Positions 25,240-36,739 of a stretch of 64,000 nt of DNA are shown in pieces. Positions within the stretch are counted from its first letter, which is position 1; each line of letters opens with the position of its first letter. Source of the stretch: Doryteuthis pealeii (lineage: Eukaryota; Mollusca; Cephalopoda; Myopsida; Loliginidae); NCBI GenBank assembly GCA_023376005.1, contig CM042179.1:17208554-17272553 (forward strand), given 5' to 3'. The notes under the pieces are model-generated. The model was given only the letters and a program-made list of their open reading frames with translations. It did not search any database and was not told the DNA's origin. Made by a program: the position numbers and the translations under genes.

Positions 25240-25782
25240 CAAGTAGATGTAGGAGATATATTTCGCTGTGCATTGAGCACGGCTTCTTCAGTCTTTTATT
25301 TGAACATTTGTGCATCGTACATGTGTTTTATAGAAGAGAAAGTGAACGGGTGATGGGTGAATTTGGTGATAAAGTCAGGTGGGTGGGATAGTGTTTGTAA
25401 GGATTTGATTAGTTTGAAGAAATCTTTGGTGGATGGGGAGGGAAATAAGATCAAAAGTGTGGAGTGAGTTGGAAGAGATATGATGAGTAAGGTGGTTTAG
25501 TGCAAAGGAGGAGAAACATGGTAGGGGGGAAATTAGGTCAACATTCTTTGGTTGGCTTGGAGAAAATGTTGATTCATTGAGTAGAGGGCAAGAAGTTCAA
25601 GAAGAATGAGTAGGGTGGAAGGGATAGGTCATCATTTATTTAGTGGGCTAGGGAAAGTTTTTGGAGATTGTGACCCACTATGTAGGAGCGAAAAAGAACA
25701 AGAAAAGTGGATGGGTTGGGGTCGTTGTGTAGGGGGTAGGGAGAGGGGGTGGGAGTTGATTAGTATGGGAGGTGAAGGTCGG

Positions 25783-25826
<44 letters not shown>
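25240..25826 (-). repeat. Dispersed repeat with pyrimidine-rich body, inverted copy
   Basis: On the minus strand: (TA)n at 25784-25826, then a C/T-rich body, tctataaaacac, CTGAAGA with a GTGC/GCAC hairpin, GAAATATATC and tgtctgagtt. This is the same order as 8640-9050. The open frame on the plus strand (25606-25848) runs into the (TA)n tract and has no domain. The hammerhead-like core lacks an obvious stem I. Confidence 0.55.
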
Positions 25827-25829
<3 letters not shown>

Positions 25830-26006
25830 CACAAAACACCCTCCATAAATTGGCGACCACTATAAACTGGTTACCTCGACGAACCACTGTCCAATGACAA
25901 GCGATGAAAAGCATATTAGTCTTCTTAACCGAATAGAAAATAAACCGTTTTTCATAAAAAAAAGAATTGTAAATGTGTACTTATTTTTGTTCTGCTACAA
26001 TATTCC

Positions 26007-26032
26007 TTTTTTTTTTTTTTTTTTTTTTTTTT
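26007..26032. repeat. Poly-T run
   Basis: About 26 uninterrupted T, possibly an old poly-A tail read on the other strand. No element body could be attached. Confidence 0.7.
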
Positions 26033-26738
26033 CAAGAAAGAATCTAACGTTGACGTTAAAAAATTGCCACAAAAATTATTAATTTATTCAAAATGGAATG
26101 ATTTATTATGGAGTTGGGGTCTGTAATTTGTATTTAGATACAATGTGTTTATTTTCAATTTTTCTAATTGAATTGTTCATAGATGGGGTGGAGGGTGGGC
26201 ATGAGATACTAGTACCGACCCTATTTCTTCGGGATCCAGTTTAACTCCAATTTAACATTGTGCCGAAATAAGCCAAGTTTGTAGCCCAATGTTCATTTCC
26301 CTCAATTATAGAATGTATTTAATGTAAGTGGTGATTCGGAATTGTGATTTTGAAAAAGCAACGTTATTAAAAGCCGCATTAGACAATGATGAATTAAAAT
26401 CAAAATATTCATTGTACCCTTGCAGATAAACTTGCCCGAGTGCACTTTAGGTTGATATTTATTTACACGCTAAGCTTAACTTAGTCTGGGTCAAGGACAA
26501 ATGTAAGTGGTGCGAGAAATTTTGTGCTACCTGATGGCATTGAAAATTAGAGTTTGAAAATCCAAGATTTAAATACCAACCAATGACATCGGTAATATCT
26601 CAACTATAAAGTGGGCTCAGTGTGTGTGTTCGGGGTGCGTGTGTGTGATTTAATTCGCATGCATATATGTGAGCACCAAATTTTGCTTTTTCTTGCATCC
26701 TTTCAAATGATAAGAAAAAACAAAACAAAAACAAACAC

Positions 26739-27142
26739 TAGCTACTGGCAAAATGAGCCTAATGTTGGGGGCGTAAAATGTTTAAATATTTTTCTTTTTT
26801 TAATGATGGTTATTATGTTACTACTTATCGATTTAGACAAAGTTTGACCTTAAATTAGCTACAAGCATTAATTTCGTCTGCTAGGAGTTTTAAAAGCGAA
26901 TTAAAAATAATTAAATCTATTATTTAAGGTCAAACTTTGTCTAAATCGATAAGGAGTAACATAAGAAAAATATTATTACAATATACAATTTATTTTTAAT
27001 ACATTTTATACATTAAAAATCGTCCGTAAAATTTGTTTTTAGAAATAAGTAAAGCGTTACTTTAAATACATATTTATTAAATATTACTGAAATTTTACTC
27101 ACTCATTTTAACTTTTAACCAAGTAAAATCCGTTTTTGTATG

Positions 27143-27202
<60 letters not shown>

Positions 27203-28660
27203 TTTCGTTTGAAAATAAAATCTGTGTTCATTTCTGTTTCGTGTATGGTATTCCGTAAATGCCATAATATTTTAAACTTTTTTGTCTTGTTTGATTGACG
27301 TAAAATCCGTTTTTTGACAAAATGAATTTAGCAATCCCTTACAGAAAATAATTTACCAAAAATTTGTAAATTATCGGATTTTTATGAAATTTTCAGTGTT
27401 GATTATTCAATGAATGAACTTTATAATGCATTATTTACCGCTAAAAAAAATTCCCCGTTCGGGGAAATGAGCACCCCGGAAAACTAAAAAAATAAAGAAC
27501 TTTTAAAAAAATCTGATAGATTGGTGTGCAATCGATAATAATCCATTGAAGGGGAAAAAATTTTTTTTTTTTTTAGCGGTTCCGATATGGGGGATCGATT
27601 TACGATAAAATTATACGGGGAACTGAGCACCCCTGAAAACTCGAAAAATAAAGAACATTTTAGAATTTTTGTTTTAAATCTGATAGATTTGTGTGCAATC
27701 GATAATAATCCATTGAAAATGGTTAATTTAAAGATAAAAAGTGAGAAAACATCAATTTGAATTTGAATATTTTGAATTAAAAATGAATAAAAATAGTAAT
27801 AATGTAATGTACTTACCTTTATTAGATATTGAATTCTTTCGGTAAACTGAAAGAAAGATTAACTCTCTTCTAACCTAATGGAGGTAGTTTACATTTTAAG
27901 TATTTGCTCCCATACATTTAATTTTCGAACATTATGTGTTTATATTGAAAATCAATTTAATTGTTTTAAAATATGCAAATCTTGATATTAGGTTTAAAAT
28001 GTTATATTTTTAGTTTCTAGAAATAAATATCTATTTAATGCAAACCTTATTTTATACTCATAAAGTAATAAGTTTTGAAGAAAAACTCTATTAACATTGT
28101 AGCCCCCCCCCCTTTTTTAAGCAGAAAAAATATCGATGTATAATTTTTTTTTAATAAGATAATAGCCAATTAAATAATTATGGAAATGAGTAAAAAAGAA
28201 ATCTCCTAACAAATTATTTTTTCGATTATCGGTACTTATTTTCTCAGAACAGCAACCGTAAAAAAATTTTTTTTGTTTCTATTCATAACTTCTTTCGGTC
28301 TTTTATCTCTTTATTTATACTGTAATTAGTACAATATAAGACCAACTCGAAACAATGTTACGCCCCCAGCATAAGGGGGGTCAAAATTAAGTGACCTGAA
28401 AAAAAATGACAAAGTTTTTTAATAAAATAAATAATGCATTATAAAGATTATTCTTTGATAAATAAACACTGAAAATATCATTAAAATCCGATAATTCCCT
28501 GATTTTTGGTAAATTATTTTCTGTAGGGGGGGGGGCTTAAGTCATTTTGTCAAAAACGCATTTTAAGCTCAGTTTGCCAGTCCCTACCTTAAATAATAGA
28601 TTTAATTATTTTTAATTCGCTTTTAAAATTCCTAGCAGACGACAAAAAGGACAGTCCCTA
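26739..28660. mobile_element. hAT-like family A element hosting a nested copy
   Basis: The left end tagctactggcaaaatgagc is preceded by acaaacac (26731-26738). The right end gacaaaaaggacagtcccta is followed by acaaacac (28661-28668), a perfect 8-bp TSD. Removing the nested element (26856-28586) and its TSD leaves a MITE of about 183 bp with flanks of the same family. An 8-bp TSD and TAG..ACTGGCAAA ends point to hAT; P and Merlin also make TSDs of about this length. Confidence 0.8.
26856..28586. mobile_element. hAT-like family A element, nested 1.73-kb copy
   Basis: A perfect 8-bp TSD ccttaaat lies at 26848-26855 and 28587-28594. The left end contains tcgtctgctaggagttttaa and the right end gtttgccagtcccta. 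The interior carries (TA)n (27146-27199) and shares long blocks with 43888-45630 and 47057-48848, including ccccattcgggg-like and gataataatccattgaa segments. No transposase frame is seen, so it is non-autonomous. Confidence 0.85.
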
Positions 28661-28743
28661 ACAAACACCAATCTGTTATGAATAATACTACAACTACTTA
28701 GTTTTTATGATTAAAATTATTTCATTTTATTCATTTTATTATT

Positions 28744-29196
28744 ATTATATTAAACGGGAAAAGGAAAGCGTATGGTAGCAAAGGAAAAACAAACACAAGT
28801 TGAAGGTTTCAATAAACTGTATTGAGGAAAAGAAAAGGTCTTAGACTCTAGCTATGTCACTAGTGATATTTACAGAGTGGGTTGAAACCCCAGACTTGAT
28901 AATATGATGGTCGAAATCGGAATGTTAGCCAAACGTGATAGTGAATCGAGCTTCGGTGATATGAGGCTGGTAGTGATGTGGGTACAATGCGTATTAGAGA
29001 TGTGAGTAGAAAGTCTGGTAGTTCGTTGTGGTGTTAGTCGAAACGTGATGGTGCTTCGATTCTTGGTGATATGACGCTTGGTGTCGCTAGCGATGTGGGT
29101 TGAATGCGTGATAGTCATGTTGGTAGGAAGCCTGGTGGTTTGATGGTCGGTGATGGTAGTGATATATAATGAGATATCTTTAAAGCGTATGGTATG
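28744..29196. repeat. Older repeat with two degenerate units of about 115 bp, interrupted by the Gypsy insertion
   Basis: Two diverged tandem units (about 28905-29020 and 29020-29140) share cgtgatggt..ttcg and gatgtgggt..aatgcgt. A sequence aaagcgtatggta...caaag with an ataaac stretch at 28766-28835 is echoed across the Gypsy insertion (29185-29196 plus 30702-30770). The Gypsy element therefore landed in a pre-existing repeat. The minus-strand frame here has no recognisable domain. Confidence 0.5.
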
Positions 29197-30701
29197 TGTT
29201 ATAGGTGATATACCCTATTGACCAATGGAATGCGCCGACGGGTTACTATAAGTAACAGGGATAGTTGTGGCTTGGCAGTAAGCCAATGCGAGTAAGCCAA
29301 TACCTCTATTGTCGGACGTAATTTCTACTTATCTCTATTGTATTTGTCTACTTTCTGTTAATACATTTTTCTACATTTGTTACCCGTCGTTTTGTTCTTA
29401 TTTGATCCCTTAAACCCTCACAACAAACTGGCGACGAGGATTCGAAGTAACTTACGCAGGTTTATCGTTTACAACAACACCAGCGAAGCAGGATTCAAAA
29501 GACTTCACACACAACTATCGTTTTGTAACGACACAAAACTTGGAAGAGACGACTAAGGCTCCCCCAATAAAATTCAGTCCTTGGCCTAAAACAGACCGCC
29601 CATGGGCATGTATTCACGTCGACTTTGCGGGACCACTGGAGGGTTATTATTATTTAATAGTGGTTGATAGTTTCTCGAAATGGCCGGAAGTATTTCGATG
29701 CAAAAGCCCGACTACTGAAATAACCATAATCGCGCTGCACGAACTGTTCGCTCGCTTTGACGTTGTAGACTGTTTAGTGTCGGACAATGCCACACAATTC
29801 ACGTCCGGAGACTTCAAAGAATTCTGTGATACGTTTCAAATCGATTACATAACCATCCCTCCGTACCACCCGAGGTCCAACGGTCAAGCTGAACGCTTTG
29901 TGGACACACTAAAGAGAGCCCTGAAGAAGGCCAAAGGTACACCTACCGAAAAAGCGCTTCAACAGTTCCTGCAGGTGTAAAGGATTACGCCGAACGAAAA
30001 TACACCTTCGTCATTATCTCCGGCCGAGGTAATGTTTGCGCGTAAGATAAGGTCTGTTTTCGACAAACTGCTCCCGAGACTGACAAAACCAGGAAGATCT
30101 ACGACGGTTCCAAAGAAGCAGTACCTCCCTGGTGAGAAAATATACTTCCAGGTGTTCCGTAACAACAAGTCTTTCTGGGAGTTGGGAAAGATACAGAAGA
30201 GGATCGGCAGTATTGTCGATGGTCCCAAGTTTTCCCATAAGAGACACTTAAATCAATTGAGAAAACGCTTGACGGAAGATATTAACAGCGGTCCCCCGGA
30301 TCAAAAGGAGGTAATGGATGTCATATATGACACATTTACCTTACCTACCCCGCAAGCAGCCCCTCAACAACGCCATTCTTCAAGGAAACGAAGAGCGACG
30401 GAGTTTATCAACATAAACCCCAAAGAGAAAAAGATACTAAGACTCCTGTGGAGTGAAATCTTAGGAAGGGGGTGTTATAGATGATATACCCTATTGACCA
30501 GTGGAATGCGCCGACGGGTTACTATAAGTAACAGGGATAATTGTGGCTTGGCAGTAAGCCAATGCGAGTAAGCCAATGCCTCTATTGTCGGACGTAATTT
30601 CCACTTATCTCTATTGTATTTGTCTACTTTCTGTTAATACATTTTTCTACATTTGTTACCCGTCGTTTTGTTCTTATTTGACCCCTTAAACCCTCACAAC
30701 A
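29197..30701 (+). mobile_element. Internally deleted Gypsy LTR retrotransposon, complete ends
   Basis: Two 229-bp LTRs (29197-29425 and 30473-30701) both start TGTTATAG and end CACAACA. By eye they differ at about six positions. A 5-bp TSD gtatg flanks both sides (29192-29196, 30702-30706). A primer-site-like ctggcgacgaggat follows the left LTR and a polypurine tract aggaaggggg precedes the right one. Between them only an integrase region remains; gag, protease, RT and RNase H are absent. The element is non-autonomous but its cis-signals look intact. Confidence 0.93.
29540..30484 (+). pseudogene. Gypsy integrase with one in-frame stop
   Basis: The retroviral-type integrase core shows the catalytic triad in context: HVDFAGP (first Asp), VSDNATQF (second Asp), and NGQAERFVD (Glu). 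IVVDSFSKWPEV and YHPRSNGQ are typical Gypsy motifs. The frame is interrupted once, at taa 29978-29980, after LQQFLQV. The same frame resumes with ITPNENTPSSLSPAEVMF and runs through a C-terminal region into the right LTR. One substitution accounts for the break. The N-terminal zinc-binding HHCC domain is missing, lost in the deletion that removed the rest of pol. The first Met at 29540 is simply the first available. Confidence 0.9.
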
Positions 30702-32160
30702 GTATGCAAAGAAGAAATAATGGACGAGAAGGTTTTGGTTAAATCGTTTATTAAAATAAACAAGGGTTGAAAATGTTGGTGTTTGGTGTTGTCGTCAGAA
30801 GAATTAGTAGTAATCTCTGGAATGGCCGAGTGGAGTAAGTCAGGAATGGCCCGTGGGTCGCGAGGTGCAGTGGGTGTCGTATGATAATACGTCTGGAGGA
30901 TTTCTATGGCCGGTCAGTGCAGTTGATGGATGTGGGCAGATGAGCCAGTGTGCGTGGCAGTAGTATCGTGTTGATGGTACGATGTAGGTAGATAGAAGTT
31001 GTAAGTTGATATGGGTGACTTGAGTTGACGGCGTCCGTTGGTAATATTGATAATAGTAGGTTCGCCCGGTGTGTTCGGGTCAGGTGAGGGTAAAGGGTGC
31101 CCAGCCGGCTGTAGCGTAGGGCTGAAGCAAGGTTGAGTTGGTTGGGGATGCGCGGGTGTGCCTAGTAGTGGCTTCGACGGTCCCTTTTATCTGCCGGCTG
31201 CGATACTCATGGCTTGGGAGCCTTCCGGTCAACTGGTTTGGTCCTCAAATGCCAGACTTATATAGTAACGAGATAGGCTCCAGAAATGCTTTTGGAGCGT
31301 TTAGCAGGAAGGTTTTTCATTGGTTAAAAACATTAATCAGAGTATATTTTTCTTGTTTATCAATATTGTTTCTTCGACCGGAAGTTATTTCTGAGCCTAT
31401 GCACAGATCCATGTTAAATTGGTCACTTCGTGGTAGGGTACCGTTGGGTTCACTTCCGCTTGTTGTCTCCGACTTGTGTTTTAATTAGTTTTGTTAGCGA
31501 GTGGATGTACTGTGAAATAAGGATTGTGAATCATAAAAGAGATATCTATTTCTGTTATAACAGTAGTGATGATGGTGGTTCGTCCCTTTAAGAAAAGGGT
31601 TAGGAGGGAACACTGTGGTCAATGGGTGTCAACATGGGGGAGGGTAAGGAGGTGACGAGTGATTTCTGCTCTCTTGGTGTGGTGAATGGTGTGCGAGTTC
31701 CCTCTTCTCCCGTCTTGGCTGCTGTGTCGCTGCGGAATGCATTAAAAAGTCGATCCCTTTATACTATTTTATGATGCCGAACCTGGATCAGTTTTTGGCT
31801 TTCTTTATTTTATCATATCACCAGCAACAGTTTTTACATATAAAAGACTTATCCTATTCGGAAATTTCTTCTTAGTATTTTTCTATCTTGTTTTGTATCC
31901 TACTTCTATTAAGTTTTGTTCAGGCAATAAAATATACTTATTATTAGATTCGTCGTGACTTGTTCTTATATTTATTCCGTACGAGGAAATGATACTCAAC
32001 CAATTATCGTTCTTCTACATTACAAATAGTTATATGAACAAATCAGAATCTTTCCTTGAAAATAAAAACATAAGATTCTCTGGGACTAATCGTTTGCATC
32101 TCAAAAGATGAAAACCCTTACTCAATCCAGGCCAGCAGACCATACCTAGTTTTAATTATC
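30702..32160. other. Less AT-rich non-coding DNA, probable old repeat
   Basis: G/T-rich sequence continuing the repeat interrupted by the Gypsy element. The open frame at 31138-31488 has no recognisable domain and is not called. The tail near 31915-31935 (ttgttcaggcaataaaat) is shared with about 10778. Confidence 0.4.
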
Positions 32161-32183
32161 AAGAAAAAATAACCTGTCCTCAA

Positions 32184-32381
32184 GTGGATTTTGCTGTGAC
32201 AGCAGATCACAAAATAAAAGTGAAGGAAGGCGAGAAGCTAGACAAATACCAGGACCTTGCCAGAGAGCTGGAAAAGCTATGGAATATGAATATGAGAGTG
32301 ATACCAATTGGAGTCCTTGAAATAGTCTCTAAGAAACCTGAAAAGAGATTGGGGGACGAATTGAGACTATCCAGGCTATAA
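32184..32381 (+). pseudogene. LINE reverse-transcriptase C-terminal tail
   Basis: The frame reads DFAVTADHKIKVKEGEKLDK, then YQDLARELEKLWNM and VIPIGVLEI. This matches the C-terminal region found after the RT domain in many non-LTR retrotransposons of invertebrates (style: DVA.P.D..V..KE.EK...YQDL..E..K.W...V.VIP.V.GALG). RT motifs are absent. The end (about 32242 on) becomes the first unit of the following array. Assignment to a specific LINE clade is not possible from this piece. Confidence 0.7.
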
Positions 32382-33055
32382 CACTGTCAAAAGCTTTTAA
32401 TTGGAGATCTGAGGAGACTTGCTGTCACCAGTAAACTTGAGAGACAAATACCAGGACCTTGCCAGAGAGCTGGAAAAGCTATGGAATATGAATATGAGAG
32501 TGATACCAATTGGAGTCCTTGAAATAGTCTCTAAGAACCCTGAAAAGAGATTGGGGGACGAATTGAGACTATCCAGGCTATAACACTGTCAAAAGCTTTT
32601 AATTGGAGATCTGAGGAGACTTGCTGTCACCCAGTAAACTTGAGAGACAAATACCAGGACCTTGCCAGAGAGCTGGAAAAGCTATGGAATATGAATATGA
32701 GAGTGATACCAATTGGAGTCCTTGAAATAGTCTCTAAGAACCCTGAAAAGAGATTGGGGGACGAATTGAGACTATCCAGGCTATAACACTGTCAAAAGCT
32801 TTTAATTGGAGATCTGAGGAGACTTGCTGTCACCCAGTAAACTTGAGAGACAAATACCAGGACCTTGCCAGAGAGCTGGAAAAGCTATGGAATATGAATA
32901 TGAGAGTGATACCAATTGGAGTCCTTGAAATAGTCTCTAAGAACCCTGAAAAGAGATTGGGGGACGAATTGAGACTATCCAGGCTATAACACTGTCAAAA
33001 GCTTTTAATTGGAGATCTGAGGAGACTTGCTGTCACCCAGTAAACTTGAGAGAAA
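32242..33055 (+). repeat. 203-bp tandem repeat, four copies, from a LINE tail
   Basis: The landmark aatagtctctaagaa occurs at 32321, 32523, 32726 and 32929, giving periods of 202-203 bp. Each unit carries YQDLARELEKLWNM and a shifted frame reading KLLIGDLRRLAVT, the next part of the LINE C-terminus. The copies differ by single bases (an extra c in tcacccag, aaacctg versus aaccctg). The first unit is continuous with unique upstream LINE coding sequence, so the array grew in place. Confidence 0.93.
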
Positions 33056-33059
33056 AACC

Positions 33060-35095
33060 ACCAGTTAATAAAGGTGTGAAAAACTTGCAAGGAGTAAAAT
33101 AATAACAACAAATACAATAAGAACAATCACTTTTTTTTTCAACAAAAACGGGTTTTATTATGACCCCCCCCCCATTTTCTACTTTGAAAAAACTTTTTAC
33201 TGTTCTTTTTTAAATTTTTTATGCGTTGTATTTTTTTTGTATTTGTGTAAAGCTATTGATTTTCTTTTCGTTTAAAACATTCAATTTATTTTTTAAATTC
33301 GATAAAATGAAAACCAGTTGCTTAATGTTGGAGATATTTCAATTTTAGCACAAATTCGATAAATAAGATCGAAAATTCTAACGTCTTGGATTGGGATATG
33401 ACAAAATTTTACTCAAAGGAAGGCATACTACTAATAATAGTAGAAGGAATAAGTTGTAATAGTACTATTACAACAATGTGGGTAGAGTTTTATCATTCTT
33501 TCTGCATTGAAATAAAAGTACTCAAACTTACAATCTGGTATTTCCGGAGCCCGAGAAAAAAATGCATTCCAAACATTAAATGCTCTCTCTTATATTTTGG
33601 GGTTTTTGGTTGTTTTTTTTTTTGGGGGGGGGTATCTGTTTTCATTCACATTTATCCATTAATACACAAATTAGATAAAATACATTAAAATTTGAGACCA
33701 GATTTAAAATCTAAGTCTTAGAATCTGTAAAACAAAAACAAATAATTCCACTGGTATAACGATAAAAAAATGTTTTTGCAGTTATCACACACTATGTGCA
33801 TCTTGTGCAAAAGTCATCTTCTAAGGCAAACCATTTTAATTGACTATTCGAGTGTGACTCATCTCGGGGATGAGGGTCAATTTTTCATCTATTATCTATG
33901 AAAATGAAAACATTTTATAAAGAGGAATATAATTAAATTCCACAATTTGAAAGACGGAACTCCATTTATTCCCATCAACATCCATCGCCCGTTTGGCATA
34001 AACAAGCCGAAATCATGACCTGCTCCATGCAACAATTGTCAGAACAAAAGAATAATAAAAAAGGGTAATAAAATAGTTGTAACCACTCGGCATCAGTTAC
34101 ACAATTCTCAATCAAGCCGATTTCTGGACCAGTTCAAGTTAGCTCTGAATATAAAGATCTCGAATTTCACTCAGAAAGGATTTCGCTACTGATGGCGACA
34201 CATCAAAGAGACCCCGTTTGAGATAAACCAGCAGCAACAAGACCTAGACGCCATGACTCAAGCAGCAGCCAGCAAGACATCAGAGAATGATTAAGCAGCA
34301 CTTCAAAGAAATTGTGAAAGTGTCACTTGAGCAGCAGCAGTAAGACATTATCGATGGCTTAAGGAGCAGCAATCACTTTAAAGATATTCTGAATGGTAAC
34401 TAAGCAGCAGCAAATTCAACAAAAGATGCGACAACCAAATTATATTATGAGATGACAACTAACCCCCGTTCATCAAATAATGATAAAGTATTTTATTTAT
34501 TTATTCTATACTATCTTTCTTGTGTTACTTCTCAATCTTTTTCTTTTAGCGTAAATTATGGTACACAAAGACGACAAATGTATTAAGCTAACTTGCAGTA
34601 GTCCGATACAATAACTCCCGCTACATATGTATATATTATATATTTTTTCTCAAAATTCTAGTTATGACCAGATATGAAAGAAAGAAAGATATGCGATCAG
34701 AATATGAGGCAAGGTATGTGAAAGATAAAGAAAAATGTGAAAACTATTTTGTGGGGTGTTTTATAAATTTATAATGTTTCGCCCAATATTGTTATAAAAT
34801 TCGTTTTCTTTTTTCTTTTCTTTTCTTTATTTATTATTGTTTGATACAAAGAGATTACAGACGATTCTATAAGTTTTCGACATTTATTATGCTTAGTAAA
34901 CTGCGAATCTCCTTTTAATTAGAATTGCAATCTGTTTCAAATTAATAAATGCTAAGTGTATTTGAATTATTCATCCAATAAAGCATAATGGGTATGCTTT
35001 AGAAAGTTGGATAAATCACTTATTAGAGACCTTATGATATATAAGAAAATAGAAAAAGAAATAAAAATATTTGTAAAAATAATATATATCTGTAT

Positions 35096-35097
<2 letters not shown>
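33060..35097. other. AT-rich non-coding DNA
   Basis: No supported gene. Between about 34220 and 34400 the word agcagcag and related agcagc strings recur irregularly, with stops in all frames. Confidence 0.4.
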
Positions 35098-35099
<2 letters not shown>

Positions 35100-35151
<52 letters not shown>

Positions 35152-35254
35152 TAACAGCTCTATCACTGATATATAGCACTCCACTAATAATATCGCAAAA
35201 ACCTTGATCCACCACTAACTCTGAAAAAGTTAACTAGTGATAACCACATATTAT

Positions 35255-35306
<52 letters not shown>

Positions 35307-35507
35307 CAGGTCGCCCACTAGACCGGATAAACAAAGTCTTTTTACGTAGGGGAGCCACGCACAAACTAAAGCTCATCCAGTGGCCAGTGCAAAAATGCGT
35401 GGTCCCGTCGGCATTCTTCTTGAGAGGCGTCTTAATCAACGGACAATAAATCCAACCTTACTCCTTTTAAGCGGGGTAAGGTGCTCTCTTACTCACCTTG
35501 TTGCAGG

Positions 35508-35548
<41 letters not shown>
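35100..35548. repeat. Three (TA)n tracts bracketing two short unique segments
   Basis: (TA)n at 35100-35149, 35259-35304 and 35511-35548. The segment between the second and third tracts (35305-35510) starts acaggtcgccc and ends gttgcaggt. Its translation has no recognisable domain. Frames here are driven by the TA tracts. Confidence 0.93.
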
Positions 35549-35554
<6 letters not shown>

Positions 35555-35574
35555 TGAGTATAGATAAAAGGATA

Positions 35575-36739
35575 TTAGTCGGCCCGGAGACTCGCTTCGC
35601 ACGAACACGTCTAGAAAACCATCTCAACAAAATTAATACTTCATTTCCATTACCCACTAACAAGATAATCCAAATTTGCAGACTTTACACTAGAAATTGT
35701 TTTTTCCAATTTAACGGAACCTTTTACAAACAGAAGTTCGGGTTGCCTATGGGGTCACCTCTGAGCGGCGTTTTGGTGTGCTTATTCCTCGAATTCTTAG
35801 AATCCGGTCCCTTTCAATATATTTTACCTAATAACTCTATTTTTTCCGTTACATTGACGACATGTTATTCATTTACTCGAAAAACTGTAATTTAACTAAT
35901 ATCATTGATAAACTAAATGATGGGGAACCCTCCATTAAATTTACTCATGAACTTGAACAAAACCACACCCTACCATTTTTAGACACACTTATTATAAACA
36001 ATAACAACATTTTAGAATTTAAAGTTTATCATAAGAATACCAACAAAAATGACTACATCTATTTTTATTCCCACCATAACAATAAGATAAAAAGTGGTAT
36101 CATAATAGGTTTCTTTCTTAGAGCACTTAGGATATGCAATAAGAAATATTTAGATGAAGAATTTAATATTATTGAAAAATCTTTTCTTAAATTACAATAC
36201 CCTTTAAACTTCATACACCGTGCTAAAAAAAAACATTGAAAATACATAATAGAAAAAATAACTCTACATCCCCCAATAACACACAACATAACAACAATAA
36301 CGACTCTGATAGGTACATCATACTTCCTAATAATCCTATCACTGATAAAATAAATAGGAACCTAAAAAAGATAGGTATTAAAACAGTTACTCACTCCACT
36401 AAAACAGTCAAAAACATTTTACAGAATAAAAATAATCACAAACACACACATGGTGAGATTTCCAGATACTTATCTAAACGTCTATTGGAACACAGATATC
36501 ATATTAAACGAGGTTTTCTAAACAACGCGCTAGCGAAACATATTTTAGACCATAACCATACCTTTGATTTTAAAGGTGCCAAAATATTAACCCACATATA
36601 CAATAGAACACTACGTAGAATTATGGAATCTTGCGTTATTCTCACACATCAAACCATCCACCAAAGACAAGGCTTTTTTAATATATCCCCTTTCTTAGCG
36701 ACACTTGTAGTCAGAAATCATAAAATCCCCTTCACATGA
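35575..36739 (+). pseudogene. Penelope-like element reverse transcriptase and partial GIY-YIG endonuclease
   Basis: RT motifs in order are LPTNKIIQICRLYTRNCFF, then FGLPMGSPLSGVLVCLF (the PLE version of motif 4), then FRYIDDMLFIYS with the catalytic Asp pair at 35856-35861. FTHELEQNHTLPFLD and a thumb-like region follow. The first frame shift lies in the T-run at 35841-35845, and a second in the A-run at about 36228-36235. The third part ends with GEISRYLSKRLLEHR and NNALAKHILDHNH, the second half of a GIY-YIG domain. The first half (GIY...C..C...YIG) is missing between ILQNKN and GEISR, so the endonuclease is cut short. The end is tga at 36737-36739. The N-terminal RT part before 35590 is lost in (TA)n DNA. 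Confidence 0.88.

Noticed and set aside
31138..31488. 116-codon open frame, plus strand
   Set aside because: Lies in a less AT-rich old repeat; no recognisable domain or codon pattern.
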